Shown here piece by piece: positions 34,100 to 42,699 of a DNA stretch of 64,000 nt (the first letter of the stretch is position 1; every line of letters begins with the position of its first letter). The stretch is from an uncultured Prevotella sp. (lineage in GTDB: Bacteria > Bacteroidota > Bacteroidia > Bacteroidales > Bacteroidaceae). A program made the position numbers and the translations under genes. The stretch covers positions 1 through 64,000 of the forward strand of contig CAKZVT010000029.1 of the NCBI GenBank assembly GCA_937922435.1, in the 5' to 3' direction. Below the pieces are notes generated by a model that was given only the letters and a program-made list of their open reading frames with translations, was not told the origin of the DNA and made no database searches.

Positions 34100-34128
34100 C
34101 AAAGATACGAAAAACCGCCGATTTCAAG
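34100..34128 (-). promoter_or_regulatory. Promoter of the surface-polysaccharide locus
   Basis: TATCTTTG on the minus strand (34107-34100) is an exact -7 box. CTTG at 34128-34125 is a weak -33 at 17 bp. No flanking inverted repeats typical of invertible capsule promoters were seen. Confidence 0.5.
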
Positions 34129-34336
34129 CCTTTCATGGAGACTTTTTTGATAAAATTTCATGCTTCGCGTTTGGCTGAAACGCGAAATGTCTGGGCACAA
34201 TCCATGTCTGTAAATGGTAACGCGCTGATATATGCAACTTTGCACACTGGCCGCCTCTTCACACTTATAATCTGGCTTATACACACACCAAGCCTAATTA
34301 CAGATGCTTTTATTTCGCCCTATCGTATTTTTATCA

Positions 34337-34344
34337 TATCTTTG
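34337..34344 (+). promoter_or_regulatory. -7 box for the MscS-type channel gene
   Basis: TATCTTTG lies 27 bp before the ATG at 34372, with TTTC (34313-34316) 20 bp upstream as a near -33 match. Confidence 0.6.
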
Positions 34345-34371
34345 CATCAGGATAAAAACTCAAGTAGCAGA

Positions 34372-35235
34372 ATGGAAGACATACTCAACATGCAGCTTTT
34401 CGGCGTGTCGGTACGCTGGCTCATAACGTTCGCAATAAAGGGAGCGGTCATATACCTATTTGTACGCCTGCTAACAGGCATCACAAAATACCTGTTCTAC
34501 CGCTCCATGCACAAGCAGCGCAAGGTGGTACTCGACGAGACGAAGGTCAGCTTCATGCGCCGCATCATCGTCACCACCATCTATATAATAGGTATAGCGG
34601 CCTTCCTCTCACTCATTCCGGGCATGGAGAAGGTAAGCAACTCCATCCTCGCCAGTGCCGGAATTATGGCCGCCGCGGTAGGCTTGGCGTCGCAGGACGC
34701 GCTGTCCAACGTCATCGGCGGACTGTTCATAATCTTCTCGCAGCCGTTCAAGCTCGGCGACTTCATCGAGGTTGACAGCATCGTCAAGGGCACGGTGATG
34801 GAAATCACGCTGCGACACACGGTAATACGCGACGCAGAGAACCGCATGATTCTCATCCCGAACAACAAGATTAACTCAAGCACCATCATCAATTCGTCTT
34901 ACGGCGACACGGCCACATGCGCCTTCGTGGAGGTGGGCGTGTCGTACACGGCCGACCTTGACAACGCCATCGCCACCATGCGCGACGAAATAATGAAGCA
35001 CCCTCTGCTCACCGACCACCGCTCGGAAGACGAAAAGAAGAACGGCGTACCGCAGGTGGTAATCCGCGTGACCAACCTCGGCGACTCCGCCATTACGCTG
35101 CGTGCATGGGCCTGGGCATCAAGCGCAGGCAATGCGTTCGCCATGAAATGCGACCTGCTCAAGAGCGTAAAGGAGCGTTTTGACCGTGAGAACATCGAAA
35201 TCCCATATCCTTACATCAACGTGGTAAAGGCTTGA
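34372..35235 (+). CDS. Small-conductance mechanosensitive channel (MscS family)
   Basis: A 287-residue protein with three N-terminal membrane segments. The pore helix is seen as LASAGIMAAAVGLASQDALSNVIGGLFI, Gly/Ala rich as in MscS TM3. The beta domain follows with FKLGDFIEVDSIVKGTVMEITLR and IPNNKINSSTIINSS. It opens under membrane tension to release solutes after osmotic down-shock. The start MEDILNMQLFG is preferred over upstream codons because the promoter lies between them. It heads a likely unit with the GNAT and DUF3795 genes. Confidence 0.93.
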   Translation: MEDILNMQLFGVSVRWLITFAIKGAVIYLFVRLLTGITKYLFYRSMHKQRKVVLDETKVSFMRRIIVTTIYIIGIAAFLSLIPGMEKVSNSILASAGIMAAAVGLASQDALSNVIGGLFIIFSQPFKLGDFIEVDSIVKGTVMEITLRHTVIRDAENRMILIPNNKINSSTIINSSYGDTATCAFVEVGVSYTADLDNAIATMRDEIMKHPLLTDHRSEDEKKNGVPQVVIRVTNLGDSAITLRAWAWASSAGNAFAMKCDLLKSVKERFDRENIEIPYPYINVVKA

Positions 35236-35271
35236 CGGCAAGCAGACATTTATCTTTTCACCACTTAAGAC

Positions 35272-35733
35272 ATGGCTAAGAATACGACAACCATAACCGA
35301 AATACAGAGAGACAAGCGCGACACCGCCCTTATAGAAACCCTTACCCATCTTTGGGAACGCTCCGTAAGGGCAAGCCACCACTTCCTTACCGAGGGCGAC
35401 ATTGCCAACCTAAAGCCTTACGTAAAGGAGGCTTTGCAGGCCATCGGCACGCTGCTCGTAGCCCGCAGCGGGCATGAATACGCGGCGTTCTGCGGCATAC
35501 AGGACGGCAAAATCGAGATGCTTTTCGCCGCGCCGGAACATTTTGGCAAAGGCATAGGCAGGCAGTTGGTAGGCATTGCGGTAAAAGAACACGGTGCAAC
35601 GCTCGTCGACGTGAACGAACAGAACCCCAAGGCCGCAGGCTTTTACCGGCACATGGGCTTCGAGGAATACCGTCGCGACGAGACCGACGACCAAGGAAAT
35701 CCATTCCCTATACTAAGAATGAGACTGAAATGA
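35272..35733 (+). CDS. GNAT family N-acetyltransferase
   Basis: A 153-residue acetyltransferase. The acetyl-CoA binding motif A is visible as MLFAAPEHFGKGIGRQLVGIA (Gly pattern FGKGIG), and the C-terminal YRHMGFEEYRR matches motif B (A-x-x-F-Y-x-x-x-G-F). The N-terminal part WERSVRASHHFLTEGDIANL resembles the YjaB subgroup. The substrate is unknown. Its stop overlaps the start of the DUF3795 gene by 4 bp (ATGA), a sign of coupled translation. Confidence 0.9.
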   Translation: MAKNTTTITEIQRDKRDTALIETLTHLWERSVRASHHFLTEGDIANLKPYVKEALQAIGTLLVARSGHEYAAFCGIQDGKIEMLFAAPEHFGKGIGRQLVGIAVKEHGATLVDVNEQNPKAAGFYRHMGFEEYRRDETDDQGNPFPILRMRLK

Positions 35734-35993
35734 ACGACACAACAGCCTGCTGCGGCTTTGATTGCAGCGGATGCCCGATGTACAGCGGCACGCCGACGCA
35801 GGTTTGCTGCGGCTGCCGGGGCGACGGCCTGCGGTTAGACTACTGTGACGACGGCTGCGAAATACGCAGCTGCGTCATGGCAAAAGGACTTGACACATGC
35901 GGCGGATGCACACTGACCGGCACGTGCCCTACCCTCGCCGAGCTGTTAAGGCGCAACCCGAAGGCAAAGGAAAGATTGATAAAAAAGCCGTAG
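35730..35993 (+). CDS. DUF3795 domain Cys-rich protein
   Basis: An 87-residue protein with the DUF3795 pattern of paired Cys: CCGFDCSGCPMY, CCGCRGDG, YCDDGCEIRSCVMAKGLDTCGGC and TCPTL. The spacing suggests zinc or iron-sulfur binding. It is coupled by ATGA overlap to the GNAT gene. The molecular role is unknown. Its stop codon lies inside the stem of the following terminator. Confidence 0.88.
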   Translation: MNDTTACCGFDCSGCPMYSGTPTQVCCGCRGDGLRLDYCDDGCEIRSCVMAKGLDTCGGCTLTGTCPTLAELLRRNPKAKERLIKKP

Positions 35994-36021
35994 ACTTGCC
36001 GCACATGGCACCGTCTACGGC
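35987..36021 (+). terminator. Terminator after the MscS-GNAT-DUF3795 unit
   Basis: GCCGTAGAC (35987-35995) pairs with GTCTACGGC (36013-36021), followed by TATTGTTTT. The arms also suit termination of the convergent pncB gene. Confidence 0.7.
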
Positions 36022-36041
36022 TATTGTTTTGCTTGTAAACG

Positions 36042-37247
36042 TCAGCCTTTCATGTGCAGCGCACGCATGAAACGCTCCACCACCTCGGGCTTGCCAACGT
36101 GCTTGCCCTCGTCTTCGCTAAGTTTGCACGTATCGTTATAGAACGACCACGACTCCGTTATTTTTGCCGCAACGAGCTTGATGACTATGTTCATCGGCTT
36201 CACCCCGTCAAAGTCGTTGGTGAAGTGGGTGCCTATTCCGAACGAAGGCTGGCAGTAATCCTTGGCATACTGCTGTATGGCAATTGCCCCGTCGGTGTCG
36301 AGGGCGTTGCTGAATATTACCTGCTTGGTGGTAGGGTCGATGCCCAAAGAGCGGTATTTCTCCACAATGCGCATAAGCTGCTCGCGGTTGTCTCCGCTGT
36401 CTATGCGCAGCCCCTTGAACAGATTGGCAAAGTCTTCGGAGAAATTCAGGCTGAAAATGTCCCACCCGAAGCTGTCATAAAGGTATGTGCCGAGCGCGCC
36501 GCGGAACGTGTTTCGCCACGAGTCCATGGCTATGTGGTTGGCCATCTGCGGACCGTACATGCCGCCAATGGCGCACACAAACTCGTGAGCCATCGTGCCT
36601 ACGGGCAGCACGTCGTGCTTCATTGCGAGATAGACATTGCTCGTACCGACAAACCTTCCCGGCCATTCTTGGCTCTTGTAGCAGTCCTTCATGGCGCGGA
36701 TGACAGTGTCCTCCGCCTGGAACGAGGCGCGGCGGCGCGTGCCAAAGTCGCTGAACACGCAGCCAGCAGCCAGCAGCCGCTCGGCCTTGCGGTACGTCTT
36801 ATGGTAATAAGCGTCATAGTCGAACAGGCGGTCTTGCCCCGTCATTTCATAATAAAGGTCGGAGATTATGGCAAGCACCTTCACTTCAAGGAAGATGGTC
36901 TCCGCCCATCCGCCCTCGAACTCCACATACAGCCGTCCCTCGTCGTCCTGCCAAGCCTTGGCCCAGCGGCGGCTGAAGCGGAAGCCCTTTAGGTAGACGA
37001 AAAACCACTCGGGCAGGTAGTAGCACCTGCGGCGCATGAAGTCGACCTCGTCGTCGGTTATTACGACATCCTCAAGTGCGGCGAGCTGCCGCATCAGTTC
37101 GTCGGCGAAGCCCGGCGGATATACGGTGTTGTCACGGTCGGTAAACGTATATTTCACCTGCGCACGCGGAAAATTGTCGATTACGGCGCAGCACATGGTA
37201 AACTTGTACAGGTCGTCGTCGGTAAAGCGGGTTATGATTTGTTTCAT
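36042..37247 (-). CDS. pncB: Nicotinate phosphoribosyltransferase (PncB)
   Basis: The 401-residue enzyme makes nicotinate mononucleotide from nicotinate and PRPP in NAD salvage. Family landmarks are TDDDLYKFTMCCAV, FGTRRRASFQAED, GTSNVYLAMKHDVLPVGTMAHEFV (with the phosphorylatable His) and FKGLRIDSGD. The start at 37247 (MKQIITRFTDDDLY) fits the family and lies about 50 bp after a good promoter; the open frame further upstream is not part of the gene. Confidence 0.95.
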   Translation of the reverse strand: MKQIITRFTDDDLYKFTMCCAVIDNFPRAQVKYTFTDRDNTVYPPGFADELMRQLAALEDVVITDDEVDFMRRRCYYLPEWFFVYLKGFRFSRRWAKAWQDDEGRLYVEFEGGWAETIFLEVKVLAIISDLYYEMTGQDRLFDYDAYYHKTYRKAERLLAAGCVFSDFGTRRRASFQAEDTVIRAMKDCYKSQEWPGRFVGTSNVYLAMKHDVLPVGTMAHEFVCAIGGMYGPQMANHIAMDSWRNTFRGALGTYLYDSFGWDIFSLNFSEDFANLFKGLRIDSGDNREQLMRIVEKYRSLGIDPTTKQVIFSNALDTDGAIAIQQYAKDYCQPSFGIGTHFTNDFDGVKPMNIVIKLVAAKITESWSFYNDTCKLSEDEGKHVGKPEVVERFMRALHMKG

Positions 37248-37304
37248 CGTCAAACGTTTTTCCATCCGCCTGCACGGGGTTTCCATATAAATGCAAGCGC
37301 ACGC

Positions 37305-37336
37305 CAAAGGTAACACTTGTTTTTGAATTACGCAAA
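37305..37336 (-). promoter_or_regulatory. Promoter of pncB
   Basis: Minus strand TTTG (37336-37333), 20 bp, TACCTTTG (37312-37305). Confidence 0.75.
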
Positions 37337-37415
37337 CCAACGGCGCATTTTCACACCTTTCAACAGCCCTAATGCAACCCGTTGACAATCAGCCACTTTG
37401 CAATATGCCGCAAAC

Positions 37416-37490
37416 CGGCTTGCAAAAGACGGTCTTTTACAATGCAAAAGACGGCCTTTCGCATTGTAAAAGACCACCTTTCATATTTTC
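37416..37490. repeat. Dispersed palindromic repeat array (family A), copy 5
   Basis: TTGCAAAAGACGGTCTTTTA, ATGCAAAAGACGGCCTTTCG and TTGTAAAAGACCACCTTTCA in tandem, between divergent pncB and ilvD. This is the cleanest copy, with a unit of about 24 bp. Confidence 0.8.
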
Positions 37491-37652
37491 ATTCTTTTAA
37501 TCTGCCAACGCCCCCGGCATCAAACCGTCCTGCCGGCATCCATAAAAGTTGCACATTTTAGCCGCAAACGTGCATTTTAATGCCAATCCGTTACTTTTTC
37601 AATGCTTTTAATTACAAATATTGACAATATTGTCGAATTTATTGAAAAATAT

Positions 37653-37684
37653 GTTGTCCGTTCGGTTAAAATGATGTACCTTTG
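37653..37684 (+). promoter_or_regulatory. Promoter of the ilv operon
   Basis: GTTG (37653-37656), 20 bp, TACCTTTG (37677-37684), 41 bp before the ilvD start. No leader peptide rich in Ile/Val/Leu codons is seen. Confidence 0.65.
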
Positions 37685-37725
37685 CACGAACAATAAGCAA
37701 AAAGACATTAATCGGAGGTTTTCAC

Positions 37726-39528
37726 ATGAAGCACAGGTTAAGAAGCGCAGTATGCACCGAGGGTCGCCGCATGGCCGGAGCAAGGGCCTTGTGGGTGGCT
37801 TCAGGCATGAAGCAAGAGCAGTTTGGCAAGCCCATCATAGCGATAGTCAATTCTTTCACGCAGTTTGTACCAGGGCATACCCACCTGCACGACATCGGGC
37901 AAATAGTGAAAGCCGAAATAGAAAGCATGGGATGCTACGCCGCCGAATTCAACACAATAGCCATAGACGACGGCATAGCCATGGGGCACGACGGCATGCT
38001 GTACTCGCTGCCGTCGCGCGACATCATCGCCGACTCCGTGGAATACATGGTAAACGCCCACAAGGCGGACGCGATGATTTGCATATCCAACTGCGACAAG
38101 GTGACGCCGGGCATGCTCATGGCTGCCATGAGGCTCAACATACCCACCGTGTTCTGTAGCGGAGGGCCTATGGAGGCCGGACGGTGGCGCGGCGAGAACG
38201 CCGACCTCATAACCGCGATGGTAAAAGGCGCGGACGCAAGCGTGAGCGACGAGGAGATGAACGAAATAGAGCGGTGCGCCTGTCCGGGCTGCGGATGCTG
38301 CTCGGGAATGTTCACCGCCAACTCGATGAACTCGCTGACGGAGGCCATCGGACTGGCGTTGCCCGGCAACGGCACCATACTCGCCACGCACGAAAACCGC
38401 ATCAGGCTGTTCAAGGACGCGGCAAGGCAAATAGTTGAAAACGCGTTCAAGTATTACGAAGACGGCGACGAGAGCGTGCTGCCGCGCAGCATTGCCACGC
38501 GCGCGGCCTTCCTCAACGCCATGACGCTCGACATAGCCATGGGAGGAAGCACGAATACCGTGCTCCACCTGCTCGCCGTAGCGCAGGAGGCCGGCGCTGA
38601 CTTCAGCATGAAAGACATTGACGCGCTTAGCCGCAAAGTGCCATGCCTGTGCAAGCTCGCACCCAACACACAGCAGTACAGCGTGCAGGAATGCAACCGC
38701 GCAGGCGGCATATTCGGCATAATGAACGAACTGGCAAAGGGCGGACTCATAGCTCCAGGCGCAATGCGCGTGGACGGCAAGACCGTAGGCGAACAGCTGA
38801 AGAAATACGACATAACCGGCACGACGGTTGACCCGGAGGCCGACCGCATATACCAAAGCGCACCGGGACGCAGGTTCTCAACGCAAATGGGTTCGCAAAG
38901 CGAACGCTGGGGCACGCTCGACACCGACCGTGCCAACGGCTGCATACGCGACATCGCGCACGCATACACCAAGGACGGCGGACTGGCCGTGCTCTACGGC
39001 AACATCGCGCAAGACGGATGCGTGGTGAAAACGGCCGGAGTTGACCCGTCAATCTGGAAATTCCGCGGCCCGGCCAAGGTGTTCGACTCACAGGAAGACG
39101 CCTGCGACGGCATACTCGGAGGCAAAATAAAGAGCGGCGACTGCGTCGTAATAACCCACGAAGGACCAAAAGGCGGCCCGGGAATGCAGGAGATGCTCTA
39201 CCCCACCTCTTATATAAAGAGCATGCACCTCGGCACGGAATGCGCCCTCATCACAGACGGACGCTTCAGCGGAGGCACCTCCGGGCTAAGCATCGGGCAC
39301 ATTTCTCCCGAAGCCGCGGCTGGTGGAAACATCGGGAAAATAGTAGACGGAGACATCATCGAGATAGACATCCCCAACCGTTCCATCAACGTCTGCCTTA
39401 CAGACGACGAGCTGTCGGCACGCCCGCAGCGGCCACTCACACGGCAACGCACCGTGAGCAAGGCACTCAAGGCATACGCACAGAGCGTCAGTTCGGCCGA
39501 CAAAGGTGGGGTAAGGATTATAGAATGA
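37726..39528 (+). CDS. ilvD: Dihydroxy-acid dehydratase (IlvD)
   Basis: The 600-residue enzyme dehydrates 2,3-dihydroxy acids to 2-oxo acids, the third common step to valine and isoleucine. The iron-sulfur Cys motifs are visible as SNCDKVTPGML and CPGCGCCSGMFTANSMN, with the lysine-containing LRSAVCTEGRRMAGAR start and the TDGRFSGGTSGLSIGHISPE C-terminal signature. First gene of the operon. Its TGA overlaps the ATG of ilvB. Confidence 0.97.
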   Translation: MKHRLRSAVCTEGRRMAGARALWVASGMKQEQFGKPIIAIVNSFTQFVPGHTHLHDIGQIVKAEIESMGCYAAEFNTIAIDDGIAMGHDGMLYSLPSRDIIADSVEYMVNAHKADAMICISNCDKVTPGMLMAAMRLNIPTVFCSGGPMEAGRWRGENADLITAMVKGADASVSDEEMNEIERCACPGCGCCSGMFTANSMNSLTEAIGLALPGNGTILATHENRIRLFKDAARQIVENAFKYYEDGDESVLPRSIATRAAFLNAMTLDIAMGGSTNTVLHLLAVAQEAGADFSMKDIDALSRKVPCLCKLAPNTQQYSVQECNRAGGIFGIMNELAKGGLIAPGAMRVDGKTVGEQLKKYDITGTTVDPEADRIYQSAPGRRFSTQMGSQSERWGTLDTDRANGCIRDIAHAYTKDGGLAVLYGNIAQDGCVVKTAGVDPSIWKFRGPAKVFDSQEDACDGILGGKIKSGDCVVITHEGPKGGPGMQEMLYPTSYIKSMHLGTECALITDGRFSGGTSGLSIGHISPEAAAGGNIGKIVDGDIIEIDIPNRSINVCLTDDELSARPQRPLTRQRTVSKALKAYAQSVSSADKGGVRIIE

Positions 39529-41261
39529 AACACAAACAGCAAGACATAAAAATGCCAAAAGAAACAATAACAGGAGCAGAAGCGCTTATGAGGGCGTTGA
39601 AAGCCGAAGGGGTAAAGACCATATTCGGCTATCCAGGCGGAGCCATCATGCCCGTATTCGACTCCCTCTATGACTATACACGCGGCGAGAAAAAGGCTTT
39701 CGACCACATACTTGTGCGCCATGAGCAGTCTGCCGCACACGCAGCCGAAGGATATGCAAGGGTAAGCGGAAAGGTGGGCGTATGCCTGGTAACCAGCGGC
39801 CCTGGAGTAACCAACACGCTGACAGGCATCGCCGACGCCATGATGGACTCCACGCCTATCGTCGTCATTGCCGGACAGGTAAGCGTATCGGCACTCGGCA
39901 CGGACGCATTCCAGGAAGTAGACCTTGTCGGAGTGGCCCAACCTATCAGCAAATGGAGCTACCAGATAAGGCGTGCGGAGGACATCGCATGGGCGGTAAG
40001 CCGCGCTTTCTACATAGCAAGGTCGGGACGTCCCGGCCCGGTAGTGCTCGATTTCCCGAGAAACGCACAGACAAGCACCACCGAATATGAACCCTGCCAC
40101 GTCGACTTCGTGCGCAGTTACATTGCGTATCCTGCACTTGACGACGACGCAGTACGGCAAGCCGCAGAACTAATCAACGCCGCCAAAAAGCCGATGGCGC
40201 TCGTGGGACAAGGCGTTGAGCTTGGAAACGCACAGGAAGAACTTGCCGATTTTCTCGAAAAAGCCGACATTCCTGCCGCCAGAACATTGCTCGGGCTGTC
40301 GGCGTTGCCGTCAAACCATCCGCTGAATGTCGGCATGCTGGGCATGCACGGCAACTATGCACCTAACATGAAAGAGCTGGAATGCGACGTACTCATAGCC
40401 ATCGGCATGCGCTTCAGCGAAAGAGTGACGGGCGAACTGTCAGGCTACGCCAAGCAGGCGAAAATCATACACCTCGACATAGACAAGGCGGAAATAGACA
40501 AAAACGTGAAAACAGACGTGGCGGTTGTCGCCGACTGCAAGGTTTCACTACCTGCGATAACACGCCTCTTGCGCAAAAACGACCACAAGGAGTGGATTGA
40601 CAGCTTCAAGCCTCTTCACGAAATAGAATATGGAAAGGTAATACGCCCTGCCATACACCCCACCAGCGGCCCGCTGCTTATGGGCGAAGTAGTCAACGCC
40701 GTGGCTGAAGCTACTGGCGGAGAGGCCATATTGGTCAACGACGTAGGGCTTAACCAGATGTTCTCCAGCCGTTACTTCAAGTTCAACAGGAAGCGTTCCA
40801 TCGCGAGCAGCGGCGGCTTAGGCACCATGGGCTACGGCCTCCCTGCCGCCATCGGTGCAACATTCGGGGCGCCAGGGCGCACCGTCTGCATGTTCACCGG
40901 CGACGGAGGGCTGCAAATGAGCCTGCATGAACTGGGCACAATCATGGAGAACCAATGCCCGGTAAAGATTATCCTGATGAACAACAACTATCTTGGAAAT
41001 GTAAGGCAGTGGCAAGACATGTTCTTCGACAAGCGCCGTTCGTTCACACACATGGAAAACCCGGACTATGGAAAGATATGTTCGGCCTATGGAATACCCT
41101 ACTCTTTCGTGAAAGACCGTGACGGACTTAAGGCCGAGATAGAAAAGATGTCAGCTTCAGACGGCCCTTACCTGCTGGAATGTGCAGTGAAAGAAGAAGA
41201 GAACGTGCTGCCGATGATTCCTCCAGGAAAATCCATCAGTGATATGCTTTTAGAGCTATAA
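39525..41261 (+). CDS. ilvB: Acetolactate synthase, large subunit (IlvB)
   Basis: A 578-residue thiamine-diphosphate enzyme. The catalytic Glu lies in VRHEQSAAHAAEGYAR, FAD-related and central domains follow, and the ThDP/Mg motif is GDGGLQMSLHELGTIMENQ...NNNYLGN. It makes acetolactate from two pyruvates. The ATGA overlap with ilvD favours 39525 as start; family homology begins at MPKETITGAEALM, so 39552 (569 residues) is equally possible. Confidence 0.95.
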   Translation: MKHKQQDIKMPKETITGAEALMRALKAEGVKTIFGYPGGAIMPVFDSLYDYTRGEKKAFDHILVRHEQSAAHAAEGYARVSGKVGVCLVTSGPGVTNTLTGIADAMMDSTPIVVIAGQVSVSALGTDAFQEVDLVGVAQPISKWSYQIRRAEDIAWAVSRAFYIARSGRPGPVVLDFPRNAQTSTTEYEPCHVDFVRSYIAYPALDDDAVRQAAELINAAKKPMALVGQGVELGNAQEELADFLEKADIPAARTLLGLSALPSNHPLNVGMLGMHGNYAPNMKELECDVLIAIGMRFSERVTGELSGYAKQAKIIHLDIDKAEIDKNVKTDVAVVADCKVSLPAITRLLRKNDHKEWIDSFKPLHEIEYGKVIRPAIHPTSGPLLMGEVVNAVAEATGGEAILVNDVGLNQMFSSRYFKFNRKRSIASSGGLGTMGYGLPAAIGATFGAPGRTVCMFTGDGGLQMSLHELGTIMENQCPVKIILMNNNYLGNVRQWQDMFFDKRRSFTHMENPDYGKICSAYGIPYSFVKDRDGLKAEIEKMSASDGPYLLECAVKEEENVLPMIPPGKSISDMLLEL

Positions 41262-41275
41262 ACAACGAAAAGACA

Positions 41276-41824
41276 ATGGAAACAACCGGAAAAAACTTAT
41301 ATACGCTGTTGGTTTACTCTGAAAACCTGGCCGGAATACTCAACCAAATCACGGCCGTTTTCACTCGCCGGCAGGTCAACATCGAAAGTCTGAACGTTTC
41401 GGCGTCGAGCATCGAGGGCGTACACAAGTACACCATCACCGCTTGGAGCGACGAAGACCAGATTATAAAGATAACCAAGCAAATCGAGAAAAAGATTGAC
41501 GTAATCAAAGCCGACTACTATACCGACGACCAGCTCTTCATACGCGAGGAGGGGCTTTACAAGCTGTCAACGCCCGAAGTGCTTGAAAATCCCGAAATAT
41601 CACGCACCATCCGCAAGGCAAACGCACGCATAGTAGAAGTAAACCCGACGTTCTGCAGTGTGATGCTTAGCGGCATGACGGAGGAAATCACAGGACTTTA
41701 CTACGCATTGGCAAAGTTCAACTGCGTACTGCAATACACCCGCAGCGGACGCATCGCCATAACACGAAGCACCGTGGAAGAGGTTAGCGACTTTTTGGAA
41801 AAACAGGAACAAAACAGGAGATAA
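41276..41824 (+). CDS. ilvN: Acetolactate synthase, small regulatory subunit (IlvN)
   Basis: The 182-residue protein has an N-terminal ACT domain (LYTLLVYSENLAGILNQITAVF, then RQVNIESLNVS) and a C-terminal ACT-like domain (KANARIVEVNPTFCSVMLSG). It activates IlvB and gives feedback inhibition by valine. It lies 14 bp after ilvB and 2 bp before the thioesterase gene. Confidence 0.94.
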   Translation: METTGKNLYTLLVYSENLAGILNQITAVFTRRQVNIESLNVSASSIEGVHKYTITAWSDEDQIIKITKQIEKKIDVIKADYYTDDQLFIREEGLYKLSTPEVLENPEISRTIRKANARIVEVNPTFCSVMLSGMTEEITGLYYALAKFNCVLQYTRSGRIAITRSTVEEVSDFLEKQEQNRR

Positions 41825-41826
41825 CA

Positions 41827-42597
41827 ATGCTTGACAAGACAGGACGATACGAATTCATGGCGGAGCCGTTTCATTGCGACTTCTCCAAAAGGCTTTTCAT
41901 GGGACATCTGGGCAACCACCTGCTCAACGCAGCCGACTTCCACGCCAGCCATCGGGGCTTCGGCATGACGCAGCTCAACCCCGAACACAAGACGTGGGTG
42001 CTCTCCAGGCTTGCCATAGAGATGGAAACGATGCCTAAAGAATACACCAAGTTCAACGTAGAAACGTGGATTGAAAGCGTGATGAAGTACTTTACAAACC
42101 GTAACTTCCGCATCGCCGACGCCACAGACGACGGCAGGACATACGGCTACGGGCGCAGCATCTGGGCACTGATTGACACCGACACGCGCCAGCCGCAGAA
42201 CATTCTTGACGTAAGCGGCGGTGAAATCACAAAATACATCAACGCCGACAAGGAATGCCCCATCGACCAGCTGTCGCGCGTAAAGATGGGAAAGGACGCA
42301 CGGCTTGCCGCTACAATCGACACGCATTACAGCGACGTGGACGTGAACGGACACATTAACAGCGTGAAATACATAGAGCACGTGCTCGACCTCTTCGGCG
42401 TAGACTGGTACAAGAGCCACGCCATACGCCGCTTCGACATTGCTTATGTAGCCGAAAGCCATTACGGCGACAAGCTGAATTTCTATATGGAAGAGGCCGG
42501 CGAAGGCGCATTCTGCGTGCGCATAACCAAGAAACAGGCCGACGGCGGCGACGAGGCGGAGGTATGCCGCAGCAAAGTGACATTTGCGGAAAGGTAA
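41827..42597 (+). CDS. Acyl-ACP thioesterase
   Basis: A 256-residue double hot-dog protein of the acyl-ACP thioesterase family. The N-terminal half contains the RGFGMTQL and WVLSRLAIEM segments, and the catalytic-site region DVDVNGHINSVKYIEH in the second half carries the conserved Asn and His. It releases fatty acids from acyl carrier protein. It is only 2 bp after ilvN and lies inside the branched-chain operon, an arrangement common in Bacteroidetes as far as known. Branched-chain 2-oxo acids prime branched fatty acids, which may explain the link (inference). Confidence 0.88.
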   Translation: MLDKTGRYEFMAEPFHCDFSKRLFMGHLGNHLLNAADFHASHRGFGMTQLNPEHKTWVLSRLAIEMETMPKEYTKFNVETWIESVMKYFTNRNFRIADATDDGRTYGYGRSIWALIDTDTRQPQNILDVSGGEITKYINADKECPIDQLSRVKMGKDARLAATIDTHYSDVDVNGHINSVKYIEHVLDLFGVDWYKSHAIRRFDIAYVAESHYGDKLNFYMEEAGEGAFCVRITKKQADGGDEAEVCRSKVTFAER

Positions 42598-42699
42598 AGA
42601 CAGAAGGAATACGGCCGCAACGCCTCCCGTAAACGACTATACATTAACAACCCGAACGCCGTGCCTCACGGGGCGGCTTCAATAAAAAACATTAACGAC

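Noticed and set aside
34095..34140. Invertible capsule promoter
   Set aside because: No pair of inverted repeats flanks the promoter within the visible sequence.
33551..34150. 199-codon plus-strand frame across the leader of the polysaccharide locus
   Set aside because: It overlaps the antiterminator start and its promoter and has no recognised domain; kept only as part of the leader question.
37416..37490. CRISPR-like tandem repeats in family A arrays
   Set aside because: Spacers are themselves repeated, and units are only about 24 bp with 2-4 copies.
37801..38856. 351-codon open frame opposite ilvD
   Set aside because: Shadow frame; ilvD is unambiguous.
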